A DNA stretch of 64,000 nucleotides from an uncultured Ilumatobacter sp. GTDB lineage: Bacteria; Actinomycetota; Acidimicrobiia; Acidimicrobiales; Ilumatobacteraceae. The translations under genes and the position numbers were made by a program. Where the stretch lies: NCBI GenBank assembly GCA_905480335.1, contig CAJQPY010000008.1:1-64000 (forward strand), in the 5' to 3' direction. The stretch's first letter is position 1. Every line of letters starts with the position of its first letter. The notes below the pieces were generated by a model. That model did not search any database. It had not been told where the DNA came from and saw nothing but the letters and a program-made list of their open reading frames with translations. This document shows, piece by piece, positions 47,404-55,465 of the stretch.

Positions 47404-47699
47404 CGACCGGTCGACCGCAGCTTCGAACGCAGCACCTGCTTCACTGCCGCACATTCAGCCAGTTTCAGCCCGATGTCCAACGAGCCTGATGAGCGGTTCA
47501 TATCGACTACATCGGCATCGACGGATCGCACGTGACAAAGTCGTCGCACAAGCCAGCGATGCGTTCCCGGCTCACTGCCTGATCGGGCGACTTCATCGCC
47601 GTGCCACCACCCATGGCTGTCCCAGGGCTGTTGCCGTGACGACCCGCGACATTTCGTCTGTGGCGCCGCGAAAAGCGACCCGCTGACGTGGGTACCTAA
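47404..47699. other. Gap between convergent dprE2 and membrane protein
   Basis: No domain is recognised on either strand. A 10-base palindrome CGACCGGTCG lies just after the dprE2 stop. No clear terminator hairpin with T-run is visible. Confidence 0.4.
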
Positions 47700-49469
47700 T
47701 CACTTCGCGAGGTCTTCCGGGACGGGGACGACCGGGTACAGGCCATCGACGTCGGCGCCGCTGATGCCGCCGCCCCCCTCACAGCGTTCGAATAGCAGGA
47801 TCAGGTTCGACTCGTACTGCCCGACGAGACAGAAGTTGTCCGCGATCGCCTGGTTGTGCTCCTGCGACTGACGTTTGACTGAGGTGTTTGGCTCGAGCCA
47901 CCCTGACCAGAAGTTGGTCAGAACGACGAAGTCAGCCTGCTCGATCTCTTCTGCGAGACCGGAACCTTCAGCATCGGCCAGCCCTGGGTCCATCTCGATG
48001 AAGTATGTCGCCGGATCGAGTTCGTCGAAAAGGAAGTAAATTGACACGTCGCTGTAGACCGTCCGGCTTAAGTCGGCTGTCCCGACGATCAGCCTGTCGC
48101 CCGGCTCGCTCCGTGCTTCGAGGTCAGGGATCATTGCGATCAGCGCATTTGCCACTTCCGGGTTTCCGAACCAGAACTTGCGACCCTCGCGCTCAACCAG
48201 AAACGGCAGTGGGAGATCGCCAACCGACACCCGGGTGTGCAGCAGATAGTAGCGGTACGTGTAAAACGGGCTCACGATCAGCATCAACGCCAGAACCACT
48301 GCCGTTCCGCTCACTACCCAGACGCGGACCATCGGCCCCGTGCGCTCGGCGTTGCGAAGGGACCGGCAGACGGCGTGGGTAATCAAGGCCGCAAATAGCG
48401 GCCATGACACCATTGCCACCCACGCCAGGTGTGTGGAATCCGGCCTCTGGAGTGCTTGGGGCAGGATTCCGAGGCCTAAAACGCCAGCGATGAACAGAGT
48501 GTCGATCTGCGAGTTAGAGCCGTCACGACGACGGAGCCACCAGGCTGACGCCGGAACCGTGATGGCAATGATGATCACTGCAAAGAACCAGAGGAAAAGC
48601 TGTTGGCTCGCCAACGGTGCCGGGAGAGGCCAGTAGGGCGGCACCGCCTCAGCGACAGCTTGGAGCGCGCCGTCGAGCTCACCGAACGACGGTGGACTTG
48701 GCAATTCTCGACCGGGCCGGAGCCGCACGACGGGATCGACGACAATCCCGTCGATCACCGGACCGGGTCCTGCAACAACCAGATGGATCCACATCGGGGT
48801 CAAGCCGACGAATGCGCCGATTAGTACCGGGCGCAGCGCCACAGAGCGGTGAATCCACCCCGCTGCGAGGAAGGTGAGCGACACCGCGAGCACTATGTCG
48901 GGCCGGAACGACAGGGCGAATCCACCGAGCAGGCCGGCAACCGCCCACGCCCAGACGTTTCCAGTGTTGCGGGCGCGAATCGCGAAGACTGCCGCCCAGA
49001 GTGCGAGCGCAACAGCACCGTGCCACGCAAGGGCAGCGAGCCCGATCGGCGTCATCGTCAACAGGGCGGCAATGACGCCCGCTCCGACTGCGGTGATTCG
49101 ACCCCAGGGGCGCGTGAGGGCGTACAGCGCGAAAACGATCGCGAGATTCTGGACCAGCGCAAAGATCCGCTCGGCTTCGAGTGTGTAGCCGAACACCCGG
49201 TACCAGCCAGCGAGGACATGGAGCGCTCCAGGTCCGTATAGGTGCAGAAAGTCAACGTTCGGGACCCGCCCTTGTTGCACGAGGCGCGGGAACACAAGCA
49301 TAAACCCTTCCTCCATCGACGACCCGGGAGCCCGGAGCAAGCCCCGCACAGGGAGCAGACAGAAGGAAAGCAATGCGCCGACGGCGACGGCGCCGCGGAC
49401 ACTCCACCGCGGTCGGCCACCGAACACGAATGGCGTTCGGGTGGTGGGGATCTCGGTCGGGTCGGACAA
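47700..49469 (-). CDS. Multi-pass membrane protein, GT-C-like
   Basis: 589 residues if started at TTG 49469 (LSDPTEIPTTRTPFVFGG). About ten membrane helices follow an early periplasmic loop with GSSMEEGFMLVFPRLVQQG and PNVDFLHLYGPGALHVLAG; the GT-C superfamily places its catalytic acidic residues in this first loop. A soluble C-terminal domain (residues about 470-589) contains FWSGWLEPNTSVK. The fold suggests a polyprenyl-phosphate-sugar-dependent glycosyltransferase; donor unknown, DPA or polyprenyl-P-mannose being candidates. TACTAT lies 8 bases before the TTG. It is divergent from the GT4 gene. Confidence 0.75.
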   Translation of the reverse strand: MSDPTEIPTTRTPFVFGGRPRWSVRGAVAVGALLSFCLLPVRGLLRAPGSSMEEGFMLVFPRLVQQGRVPNVDFLHLYGPGALHVLAGWYRVFGYTLEAERIFALVQNLAIVFALYALTRPWGRITAVGAGVIAALLTMTPIGLAALAWHGAVALALWAAVFAIRARNTGNVWAWAVAGLLGGFALSFRPDIVLAVSLTFLAAGWIHRSVALRPVLIGAFVGLTPMWIHLVVAGPGPVIDGIVVDPVVRLRPGRELPSPPSFGELDGALQAVAEAVPPYWPLPAPLASQQLFLWFFAVIIIAITVPASAWWLRRRDGSNSQIDTLFIAGVLGLGILPQALQRPDSTHLAWVAMVSWPLFAALITHAVCRSLRNAERTGPMVRVWVVSGTAVVLALMLIVSPFYTYRYYLLHTRVSVGDLPLPFLVEREGRKFWFGNPEVANALIAMIPDLEARSEPGDRLIVGTADLSRTVYSDVSIYFLFDELDPATYFIEMDPGLADAEGSGLAEEIEQADFVVLTNFWSGWLEPNTSVKRQSQEHNQAIADNFCLVGQYESNLILLFERCEGGGGISGADVDGLYPVVPVPEDLAK

Positions 49470-49477
49470 GCGCCCGC

Positions 49478-49483
49478 ATAGTA
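49478..49483 (-). promoter_or_regulatory. -10 box TACTAT for the membrane protein gene
   Basis: TACTAT on the minus strand, 8 bases before TTG 49469. It supports that start. A second box, TATCGT at 49509-49514, is 8 bases before the divergent ATG 49523. Confidence 0.4.
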
Positions 49484-49522
49484 CCCACCGCGAGGGTGAG
49501 CAACGGCGTATCGTCTGTCTTG

Positions 49523-50704
49523 ATGTCGGCCGCACCCCATGACGATGCGCTCGAACGCCTGCAGCGCGATGCCGATGATCTACGTGCGCATGGCGTGCGG
49601 CGTCTTCATGTGTTGGCGTGGCGTGATCTCGATGATCCCGATGCGGGTGGCTCCGAGGTCCACGCCGACGAGTGCGAGCGCCGGTGGGCCGCAGCGGGAC
49701 TCGACATCGTCCATCGCACGTCAGCGGCAGCCGGGCAGCCGGCGACGGCAGACCGCAACGGGTATCGAGTAGTTCGCCGAGGGAGCCGCTACTCGGTTTT
49801 TCCGCGGACCATCGCGTCGGAACTGACGCGACGGATGGGCCGCTATGACGCTTTGGTGGAGGTGATGAACGGCGTACCGTTCTTCTCGCCCGTCTGGTGC
49901 CGACAGCCACGAATTCTGTTCCTCCACCACGTCCACGGGCCAATGTGGGACCAGATTCTCCCAGGATCGCTGGCAGCGTTCGGCAGGGCACTGGAGGCCC
50001 GTGTCGCCCCACCCATCTACCGCCGGAGCCTCACGGCAACACCGTCTGACGGAACCCGGGAAGAGCTAATTGAACTCGGATTCGATCCCGAACGAATCGT
50101 GGCGGTCCCCAACGGCACCGACCAGCGGTTCTCACCCGAAGGAGAACGAACACTGCACCCCTCAATCGTGGCGGTCGCGCGACTCGCACCGGTAAAGCGG
50201 TTTGGGTTACTGCTCGACGCTGCGGCAGCGGCACGCGAGCAGGTTCCGAATCTGACGCTGACGATCGTCGGCGACGGTCCCGAACGTTCGGCACTGGCCG
50301 AGAAGGCCGAACGCTTGGGCGGCAGGGACTGGGTGGAATTTGCCGGACGAATCGACCATGATGCATTGGTCGACGCCTACCGGCGTTCCTGGATCGTCGC
50401 GAGCGCCTCACTCGCTGAGGGGTGGGGCCTGAGCCTGACAGAAGCGGCCGGTTGCCGCACTCCCGCAGTAGCGACCGACATCCGTGGCCACCGCAGCTCG
50501 GTTGTCGATGGCGAGACTGGCTTACTCGCATCCCCCGATGATTTCGGCGATGCGATCGTCCAGGCGCTTACCGATCACGACCTTCGCGCCCGGCTGGGAG
50601 ACGCAGCTGAGCGGCGGGTGCGAGCAATGACCTGGGATGCGACCTCCGCCGGCGTGCTGTCGGTGCTGCATCGTGCGGCCGTCACGTCCAATGGCGACAG
50701 CTAG
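49523..50704 (+). CDS. GT4-family glycosyltransferase
   Basis: 393 residues. The N-terminal domain has LHVLAWRDLDDPDAGGSEVH, and the C-terminal GT-B domain has VPNGTDQRFSPEG, VARLAPVKRFGLLLDA and the E-x7-E motif ASLAEGWGLSLTEAAGCRTP. Soluble or peripheral retaining nucleotide-sugar transferase; in this locus probably mannosyl or another hexosyl transfer to a lipid carrier. ATG 49523 has TATCGT 8 bases upstream. Divergent from the membrane protein at 47700. Confidence 0.88.
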   Translation: MSAAPHDDALERLQRDADDLRAHGVRRLHVLAWRDLDDPDAGGSEVHADECERRWAAAGLDIVHRTSAAAGQPATADRNGYRVVRRGSRYSVFPRTIASELTRRMGRYDALVEVMNGVPFFSPVWCRQPRILFLHHVHGPMWDQILPGSLAAFGRALEARVAPPIYRRSLTATPSDGTREELIELGFDPERIVAVPNGTDQRFSPEGERTLHPSIVAVARLAPVKRFGLLLDAAAAAREQVPNLTLTIVGDGPERSALAEKAERLGGRDWVEFAGRIDHDALVDAYRRSWIVASASLAEGWGLSLTEAAGCRTPAVATDIRGHRSSVVDGETGLLASPDDFGDAIVQALTDHDLRARLGDAAERRVRAMTWDATSAGVLSVLHRAAVTSNGDS

Positions 50705-50717
50705 GATCCGGAGCCTC

Positions 50718-51443
50718 ATGCGTAGCGTTGTCGTGCTTCCGACATACAACGAAGCAGAGAACATCGAACGGTTCCTCCGAGCGGTCCGTGAGGCGTCTCC
50801 CGATACCGACGTGCTGGTGGTCGACGACGACAGTCCGGACGGTACTGGAGCACTAGTCGAGAAAATTGACGCCGAACTCGGCCGAATCAAATTGCTGTCA
50901 CGTCCTGGCAAACGCGGGCTGGGAAGCGCTTATCGCGATGGTTTCGCCCACGTCCTCCAAGCCGATTATGACGTCGTTGTCACGATGGACGCCGACCTCT
51001 CGCACGACCCGGAACAGATCCCCGATTTCCTCGACAAGATCACGGATGGTACCGACCTTGTCATCGGATCACGGTATGTCACTGGTGGCGGCACGACCGA
51101 CTGGCCCGTCCGCCGACAGTTGCTCTCAAGGTGGGGCAACGCGTACACCCGCACGATCCTCGGCGTGTCACCTCGCGACTGCACCGGTGGGTACCGGGCC
51201 TATCGCGCTACATCGCTGCAAGCGATTGACCCGGCCGCAACCAGCGCGGAGGGGTACGCGTTCATGACCGAGCTCGTGCGACGCATGTCGGCCATGGATG
51301 CCACGATCATCGAATTACCGATTGTCTTCCGTGACCGCAAGCTCGGAAAGTCAAAAATGTCGGGCCGGATCATCATCGAATCGATGATGCTGGTGACCCG
51401 GTGGGGTATCGGCGACCGCCTTCGTCGACTCCGATGCCGATGA
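50718..51443 (+). CDS. Polyprenol-phosphate mannosyltransferase (DPM1-like)
   Basis: 241 residues, GT2 fold. SVVVLPTYNEAENIERFLRA, DVLVVDDDSPDGTG, and DXD-region VVTMDADLSHDPEQIP match dolichol-phosphate-mannose synthases such as the catalytic part of Ppm1; no C-terminal membrane helices. It would make polyprenyl-P-mannose from GDP-mannose, the donor of GT-C mannosyltransferases encoded around it. It starts 13 bases after the GT4 gene. Its stop overlaps the next start (ATGA). Confidence 0.88.
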   Translation: MRSVVVLPTYNEAENIERFLRAVREASPDTDVLVVDDDSPDGTGALVEKIDAELGRIKLLSRPGKRGLGSAYRDGFAHVLQADYDVVVTMDADLSHDPEQIPDFLDKITDGTDLVIGSRYVTGGGTTDWPVRRQLLSRWGNAYTRTILGVSPRDCTGGYRAYRATSLQAIDPAATSAEGYAFMTELVRRMSAMDATIIELPIVFRDRKLGKSKMSGRIIIESMMLVTRWGIGDRLRRLRCR

Positions 51444-53269
51444 TCGACCGGGTGCGCCAACAAGTGGATGCGCTGTCGGCCCGGACACTTGTTGCTGTCG
51501 CGTCCTTGGCGGTGGCGCTTCCGCTCCTGGTTGCTGTTGTCGCGCTCGCACAACGCCGTTGGTATCCGGTCCTTGACCTCGCAATGACCGAATTCCGGAT
51601 CCAGGACGTCGGGACGCGACAGACCCCGTTGATCGGTTTGCCGGGCCGGATCGGTGAACTCCCCGACCAGGGAAGCCATCCGGGGCCGCTGAGCTTCTGG
51701 TTGCTCGCCCCCGCTTATCGGCTGTTCGGGGGATCGGCCTGGGCGATGGAAGTTGCGACGGTGTCGGTTGCACTCATGTGGATTGCGGTCGCAATGTGGA
51801 TCGGTCATCGCCGACTCGGGCGGGCGGGAATCGCTCTCGTCGCGGCGATCATCGCGATTCTCGTCCGCGGCTTTGGATTGTCAGTGTTGAGCCAACCGTG
51901 GAACCCGTACATGCCGCTACTCGCCTGGCTCGTGGTACTGCTAGGGGCCTGGGCCGTACTCGACGGCGACGACATGATGTTGATCCCGCTCGTCGCAGCA
52001 GCATCGTTTGCTGCGCAGACGCACATCCCGTATCTCTTAATGGCCGGAGCGATCGGCCTGGTCGCCGTTGTCGTCGTCCTGGTGCGCTGGTCGCGTACCA
52101 GGGGCTCTGACGAGCGGTCATCACCGCCGCGTAGCGTCCTCGTAACTATCGCTGTGTTCGTCGTGCTCTGGCTGGCACCGCTCGTCGATCAGATCCGTCG
52201 GAATCCGGGCAATATCAAGCGCCTGCTCGATCACTTCGGGAGTCCGGACGAGGAGCCCATCGGGTATGGCGCCGGCATCCGGTTGATGCTTCGACACCTG
52301 GATGCTGTGGGCGCGCATCTCGGGTTGCTCGTTGGTCAGGAACGATTCCTGGAAGAGGGCTTCGATCCCGACGGCCCGATCTGGGCAGGGATGCTCCTGC
52401 TCGCAGCGTGGATCGTGGCATGCTTCGTGGCGTTCCGGCTTCGACATCGCTCGCTGGTCGCACTGCACTCGCTGCTCGCAGTCACACTCGTCCTGACCAC
52501 GATATCGATGTCTCGGATCTTCGGTAAGCGCTGGTACTACCTCACGCTCTGGGCCTGGGTAACCACAACGCTGCTGATCGTGGCGACGCTGTGGACAGCG
52601 GTCGCCTGGCTCCGCTCTTACCATCCGAACGTCGGGCGCCGGATCAGCCGGGCCGGAATAGCCACTACCGGCGTGCTGGTGGCACTGATCGTGACTGCGA
52701 GCATGATCGTGCTCGCCCCATCCACTGACCATCCGGAGGAGTACCTCGGCGACACGTTGGGCGAGTTGGTCGACCCGACTGCGGCTGCGCTCGACCCCGA
52801 AGGCACCTATGTCGTCGAATGGAAGGACGCCTACTTCTTCGGCAGTCAGGCGTTCGGGCTCGTCAGCGAGCTTCGAAGAGCGGGTTACAACGTCGGTGCC
52901 GGGGAGTTCTGGACGGTGCCGGTCACGCCGTCTCGGGTGGTACCCACCTTGTCGGCTGACGATGCTTTGGTGTTCGTTACGGGCGGGTTTGTCGAGCAGT
53001 GGCGGTCCGACGACCGGTTCATCGAGTTGGCGAGTGTCGACCCGCGCAGCGCCGAGGAACTCGTTGAGTACGAGTACCTGCGATCCGACCTGATCGTCGA
53101 TCTTAAGGCGAGCAGGCTTGACGATCTGGTGCCGCTTGTCGACACCAATCTTTTCGTACTCAACATCGACCAGCGGATCAGCGTCACCGCTCGGGCGCTG
53201 ATCGCCCGCATGATCAGAGTGGGACAGGAAACTGCAGTGTTTCTCGGGCCACCTGGCACGTCCGTCTGA
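51440..53269 (+). CDS. Multi-pass GT-C-like membrane protein
   Basis: About 609 residues from ATG 51440 (ATGA with the preceding stop; ATG 51434 is possible). About eleven membrane helices. The first outer loop reads MTEFRIQDVGTRQTPLIGLP and SHPGPLSFWLLAPAYRLFGG, and later LSQPWNPYMPLLAWL and AAQTHIPYLLMA. The same motifs recur in the convergent gene at 53444, so the two are paralogues. GT-C architecture and its place just after a polyprenyl-P-mannose synthase suggest a polyprenyl-phosphate-sugar-dependent glycosyltransferase. Confidence 0.75.
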   Translation: MIDRVRQQVDALSARTLVAVASLAVALPLLVAVVALAQRRWYPVLDLAMTEFRIQDVGTRQTPLIGLPGRIGELPDQGSHPGPLSFWLLAPAYRLFGGSAWAMEVATVSVALMWIAVAMWIGHRRLGRAGIALVAAIIAILVRGFGLSVLSQPWNPYMPLLAWLVVLLGAWAVLDGDDMMLIPLVAAASFAAQTHIPYLLMAGAIGLVAVVVVLVRWSRTRGSDERSSPPRSVLVTIAVFVVLWLAPLVDQIRRNPGNIKRLLDHFGSPDEEPIGYGAGIRLMLRHLDAVGAHLGLLVGQERFLEEGFDPDGPIWAGMLLLAAWIVACFVAFRLRHRSLVALHSLLAVTLVLTTISMSRIFGKRWYYLTLWAWVTTTLLIVATLWTAVAWLRSYHPNVGRRISRAGIATTGVLVALIVTASMIVLAPSTDHPEEYLGDTLGELVDPTAAALDPEGTYVVEWKDAYFFGSQAFGLVSELRRAGYNVGAGEFWTVPVTPSRVVPTLSADDALVFVTGGFVEQWRSDDRFIELASVDPRSAEELVEYEYLRSDLIVDLKASRLDDLVPLVDTNLFVLNIDQRISVTARALIARMIRVGQETAVFLGPPGTSV

Positions 53270-53385
53270 CCGCCGGCTTGCTCCACCAAGGCCCTCGTCT
53301 CCGATCCACACACCCGCAGCGACGTCCTCTTCCCCCAAACGACAGCAAAATGCCGGTGGATCGTGACGGCTGGCGTCATGATCGG

Positions 53386-53397
53386 CTGAAATTTCAG
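53386..53397. repeat. Perfect 12-base palindrome between convergent genes
   Basis: CTGAAATTTCAG lies in the 174-base space between the two convergent GT-C-like genes. It is too short for a typical terminator and might be a binding site. The rest of the space shows nothing. Confidence 0.35.
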
Positions 53398-53443
53398 AGA
53401 TCAGGGTGAGGGCGCTCAACTCGGGAGGAAGAATTGTGGTGGA

Positions 53444-55420
53444 TCAAAGGGCGCCGCAGATGTCGCCCTCGGCGAAGAGTGCGTACGCAGAATCGATCCA
53501 AATGTCGACGAGCGCCCGTTGTTCCGGCTCAAACAGATCGAATTCACGACGAATGATTGCGTCGAACGCCGACTCCAGATCGGTTCCGATGGCCGGAGCG
53601 AGCTCAGCGGCAGCGTCCTCGATCAGCTGCCGTACGGCGGCGTCAGCGTCGGTGGTGAGCAGGCTGGCTTCTGCGAGCAGGCACTCAGGGCCTCCGAATG
53701 TGCGAGCAGCAACTCCTTCGAGCTGGAAGATCCTCGTGGGCTCCGTGCCGTCGGCGCGGCGAGCCTCGCCGAGTTGTCGGACCATGCCCTCGTCGTCGAC
53801 ACGGAACTCGATGTCCCCCTCCTGGAGCCACATCATCATCGTTGCGCTGTACGGCTCGTAGATCCGTAATGTCGAGATGTCGTAGAGGACTGGAGCAAAA
53901 CCATCGAGCTGCTCGAGGTGCGGCTTTATCCGACTCATCGTGGGCGAAGTCTTAAAGTCGGCGGTCGGTCCAGATGGTTGCGCAAGGAACGGGATATTCA
54001 TTGCTGACACGACCACAATTAACACGCCAACAACGATGTTGATACGGCGATCGAGGCGCCCGGCGAGACCGACCTTCTGACATTGACGTGCTTCCCACGC
54101 GCTGACTCCGAGCCAGACGATGACGAGATGGACGAAGGCCATCAGCGGCCACTCCCACCGCACGTGATGAGGTGACAGCCCGACCAACCCGATCGTAAGG
54201 CGGCTCAACGCAAGCACTGAGCCGATCAGTACCACGATCGCGACGATCCCGGCGGTCGCTTCCGCTCGTCGCCGTCCGTTGTGAGCAAGCCATGTCAGGC
54301 CGATCAGTATCGCCGTGAGGACCGTGAGGCCGAGGACGGCAGCCCACAGCGGCAACACGCCAGGCACATCGAGCGTCCGGCCCTCGGCAGTTTCGGTGAT
54401 CTTGGTGCCGACAACGGTTGTCGAGTAGCCAGCGCGACCCCAGAACGGCGGCCGTACACCGAGGCTTGCGACGATCTGGGCGGCGTTGCCGAGGCCGAGA
54501 GTGAAGTCGCCACCCGAGGAATTGCCGAGCAGGCGCGACATGTTGCCTTTGCCGGTACCGAAGAACTGCTCCCACAGCGACGGAGCCCACAACACTGCGA
54601 TGATTGCGATGCTCATGCTGACCGGACGTCGCCACTGCGATGAGTCGACCTCGTGGCGCTTCCAGATCCTGACTCCGCCGACGCCCAGTAGCAGGAAGAC
54701 GAATATGTAGGCGTAGGAAATGTGCGTTTGGAGGAGCAAGGTCGCCGTGAAGGCGGCCCACGGGAGAAGTCCGTCGTCGCCGGCGGCGATTCCCACTGCG
54801 ATGATCAGTAGCGCAATGAACGCAAAGATCAGCGCGTTCGGCTGCCAGATGTCGATCAGTAGTTCGCTGCCCATTGACCAGGCCATCAGCGCAGTGGCCA
54901 GCAATGCCCATCGCTGGAAAGCCCAACCACCGACACGGTGCGCAGCGGCAGAAATAACGCACACCATTGCGATATTGATGAGCGCCACGCCTATGGCCGC
55001 AGCCGGACCGGGCGCTAAAAAATAGGCGAAAGGAGCGACCAGCCAGTCGTAGAGCGCTCCCGGATTGTTTATATCCTCGCCAACGCTCAGTGACGCAGAA
55101 GTCCAGGACCCGAGGAATGGGTGGTTGTCGGTCCACACATCACGAGTCCGGATGAACAGCAGGGCGTTGTCGCCGATAGGGAACCAGTTACTGCGTAAAG
55201 CACGCAGTACAGCGGTGACAAAGGGGACAATAATGATGGCGGTTGCAGCCATGCGTAGGCGCCTTGACGGCTCGGCAACGTCCACCTTCTTGTCGCGCAT
55301 TTCGCTGCCTGAGACCTCGTTGCCGTGATCTCCGTAGCCGTCGTTACCGTCGCATCGGACTTTTCCTTCTGCGGCGGTGACGTCGACGCCTGTCACGTCG
55401 TCGAGGTCTTCGGTCGGCAC
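53444..55420 (-). CDS. Multi-pass GT-C-like membrane protein, paralogue of 51440 gene
   Basis: 658 residues from GTG 55420; the start is supported by TACGAT exactly 6 bases upstream and by GC-rich third positions in the first 40 codons. ATG 55300 would give 618. An acidic cytoplasmic N-terminus precedes about eleven helices. GDNALLFIRTRDVWTDNHPF and INNPGALYDWLVAPFAYFLA form the first loop, IDIWQPNALIFAFIALL and LLQTHISYAYIFVF match the paralogue. The soluble tail is helical and acidic. Probable polyprenyl-linked sugar transferase; donor unknown. Confidence 0.75.
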   Translation of the reverse strand: MPTEDLDDVTGVDVTAAEGKVRCDGNDGYGDHGNEVSGSEMRDKKVDVAEPSRRLRMAATAIIIVPFVTAVLRALRSNWFPIGDNALLFIRTRDVWTDNHPFLGSWTSASLSVGEDINNPGALYDWLVAPFAYFLAPGPAAAIGVALINIAMVCVISAAAHRVGGWAFQRWALLATALMAWSMGSELLIDIWQPNALIFAFIALLIIAVGIAAGDDGLLPWAAFTATLLLQTHISYAYIFVFLLLGVGGVRIWKRHEVDSSQWRRPVSMSIAIIAVLWAPSLWEQFFGTGKGNMSRLLGNSSGGDFTLGLGNAAQIVASLGVRPPFWGRAGYSTTVVGTKITETAEGRTLDVPGVLPLWAAVLGLTVLTAILIGLTWLAHNGRRRAEATAGIVAIVVLIGSVLALSRLTIGLVGLSPHHVRWEWPLMAFVHLVIVWLGVSAWEARQCQKVGLAGRLDRRINIVVGVLIVVVSAMNIPFLAQPSGPTADFKTSPTMSRIKPHLEQLDGFAPVLYDISTLRIYEPYSATMMMWLQEGDIEFRVDDEGMVRQLGEARRADGTEPTRIFQLEGVAARTFGGPECLLAEASLLTTDADAAVRQLIEDAAAELAPAIGTDLESAFDAIIRREFDLFEPEQRALVDIWIDSAYALFAEGDICGAL

Positions 55421-55426
55421 ACTGCG

Positions 55427-55432
55427 ATCGTA
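55427..55432 (-). promoter_or_regulatory. -10 box TACGAT for leaderless membrane protein gene
   Basis: TACGAT on the minus strand, 6 bases, then GTG 55420. It identifies the start. TACGGT at 55451-55456 on the plus strand lies 9 bases before the divergent GTG 55466. Confidence 0.5.
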
Positions 55433-55465
55433 TCCAGCCACCACGACGAGTACGGTTGATCGGCG

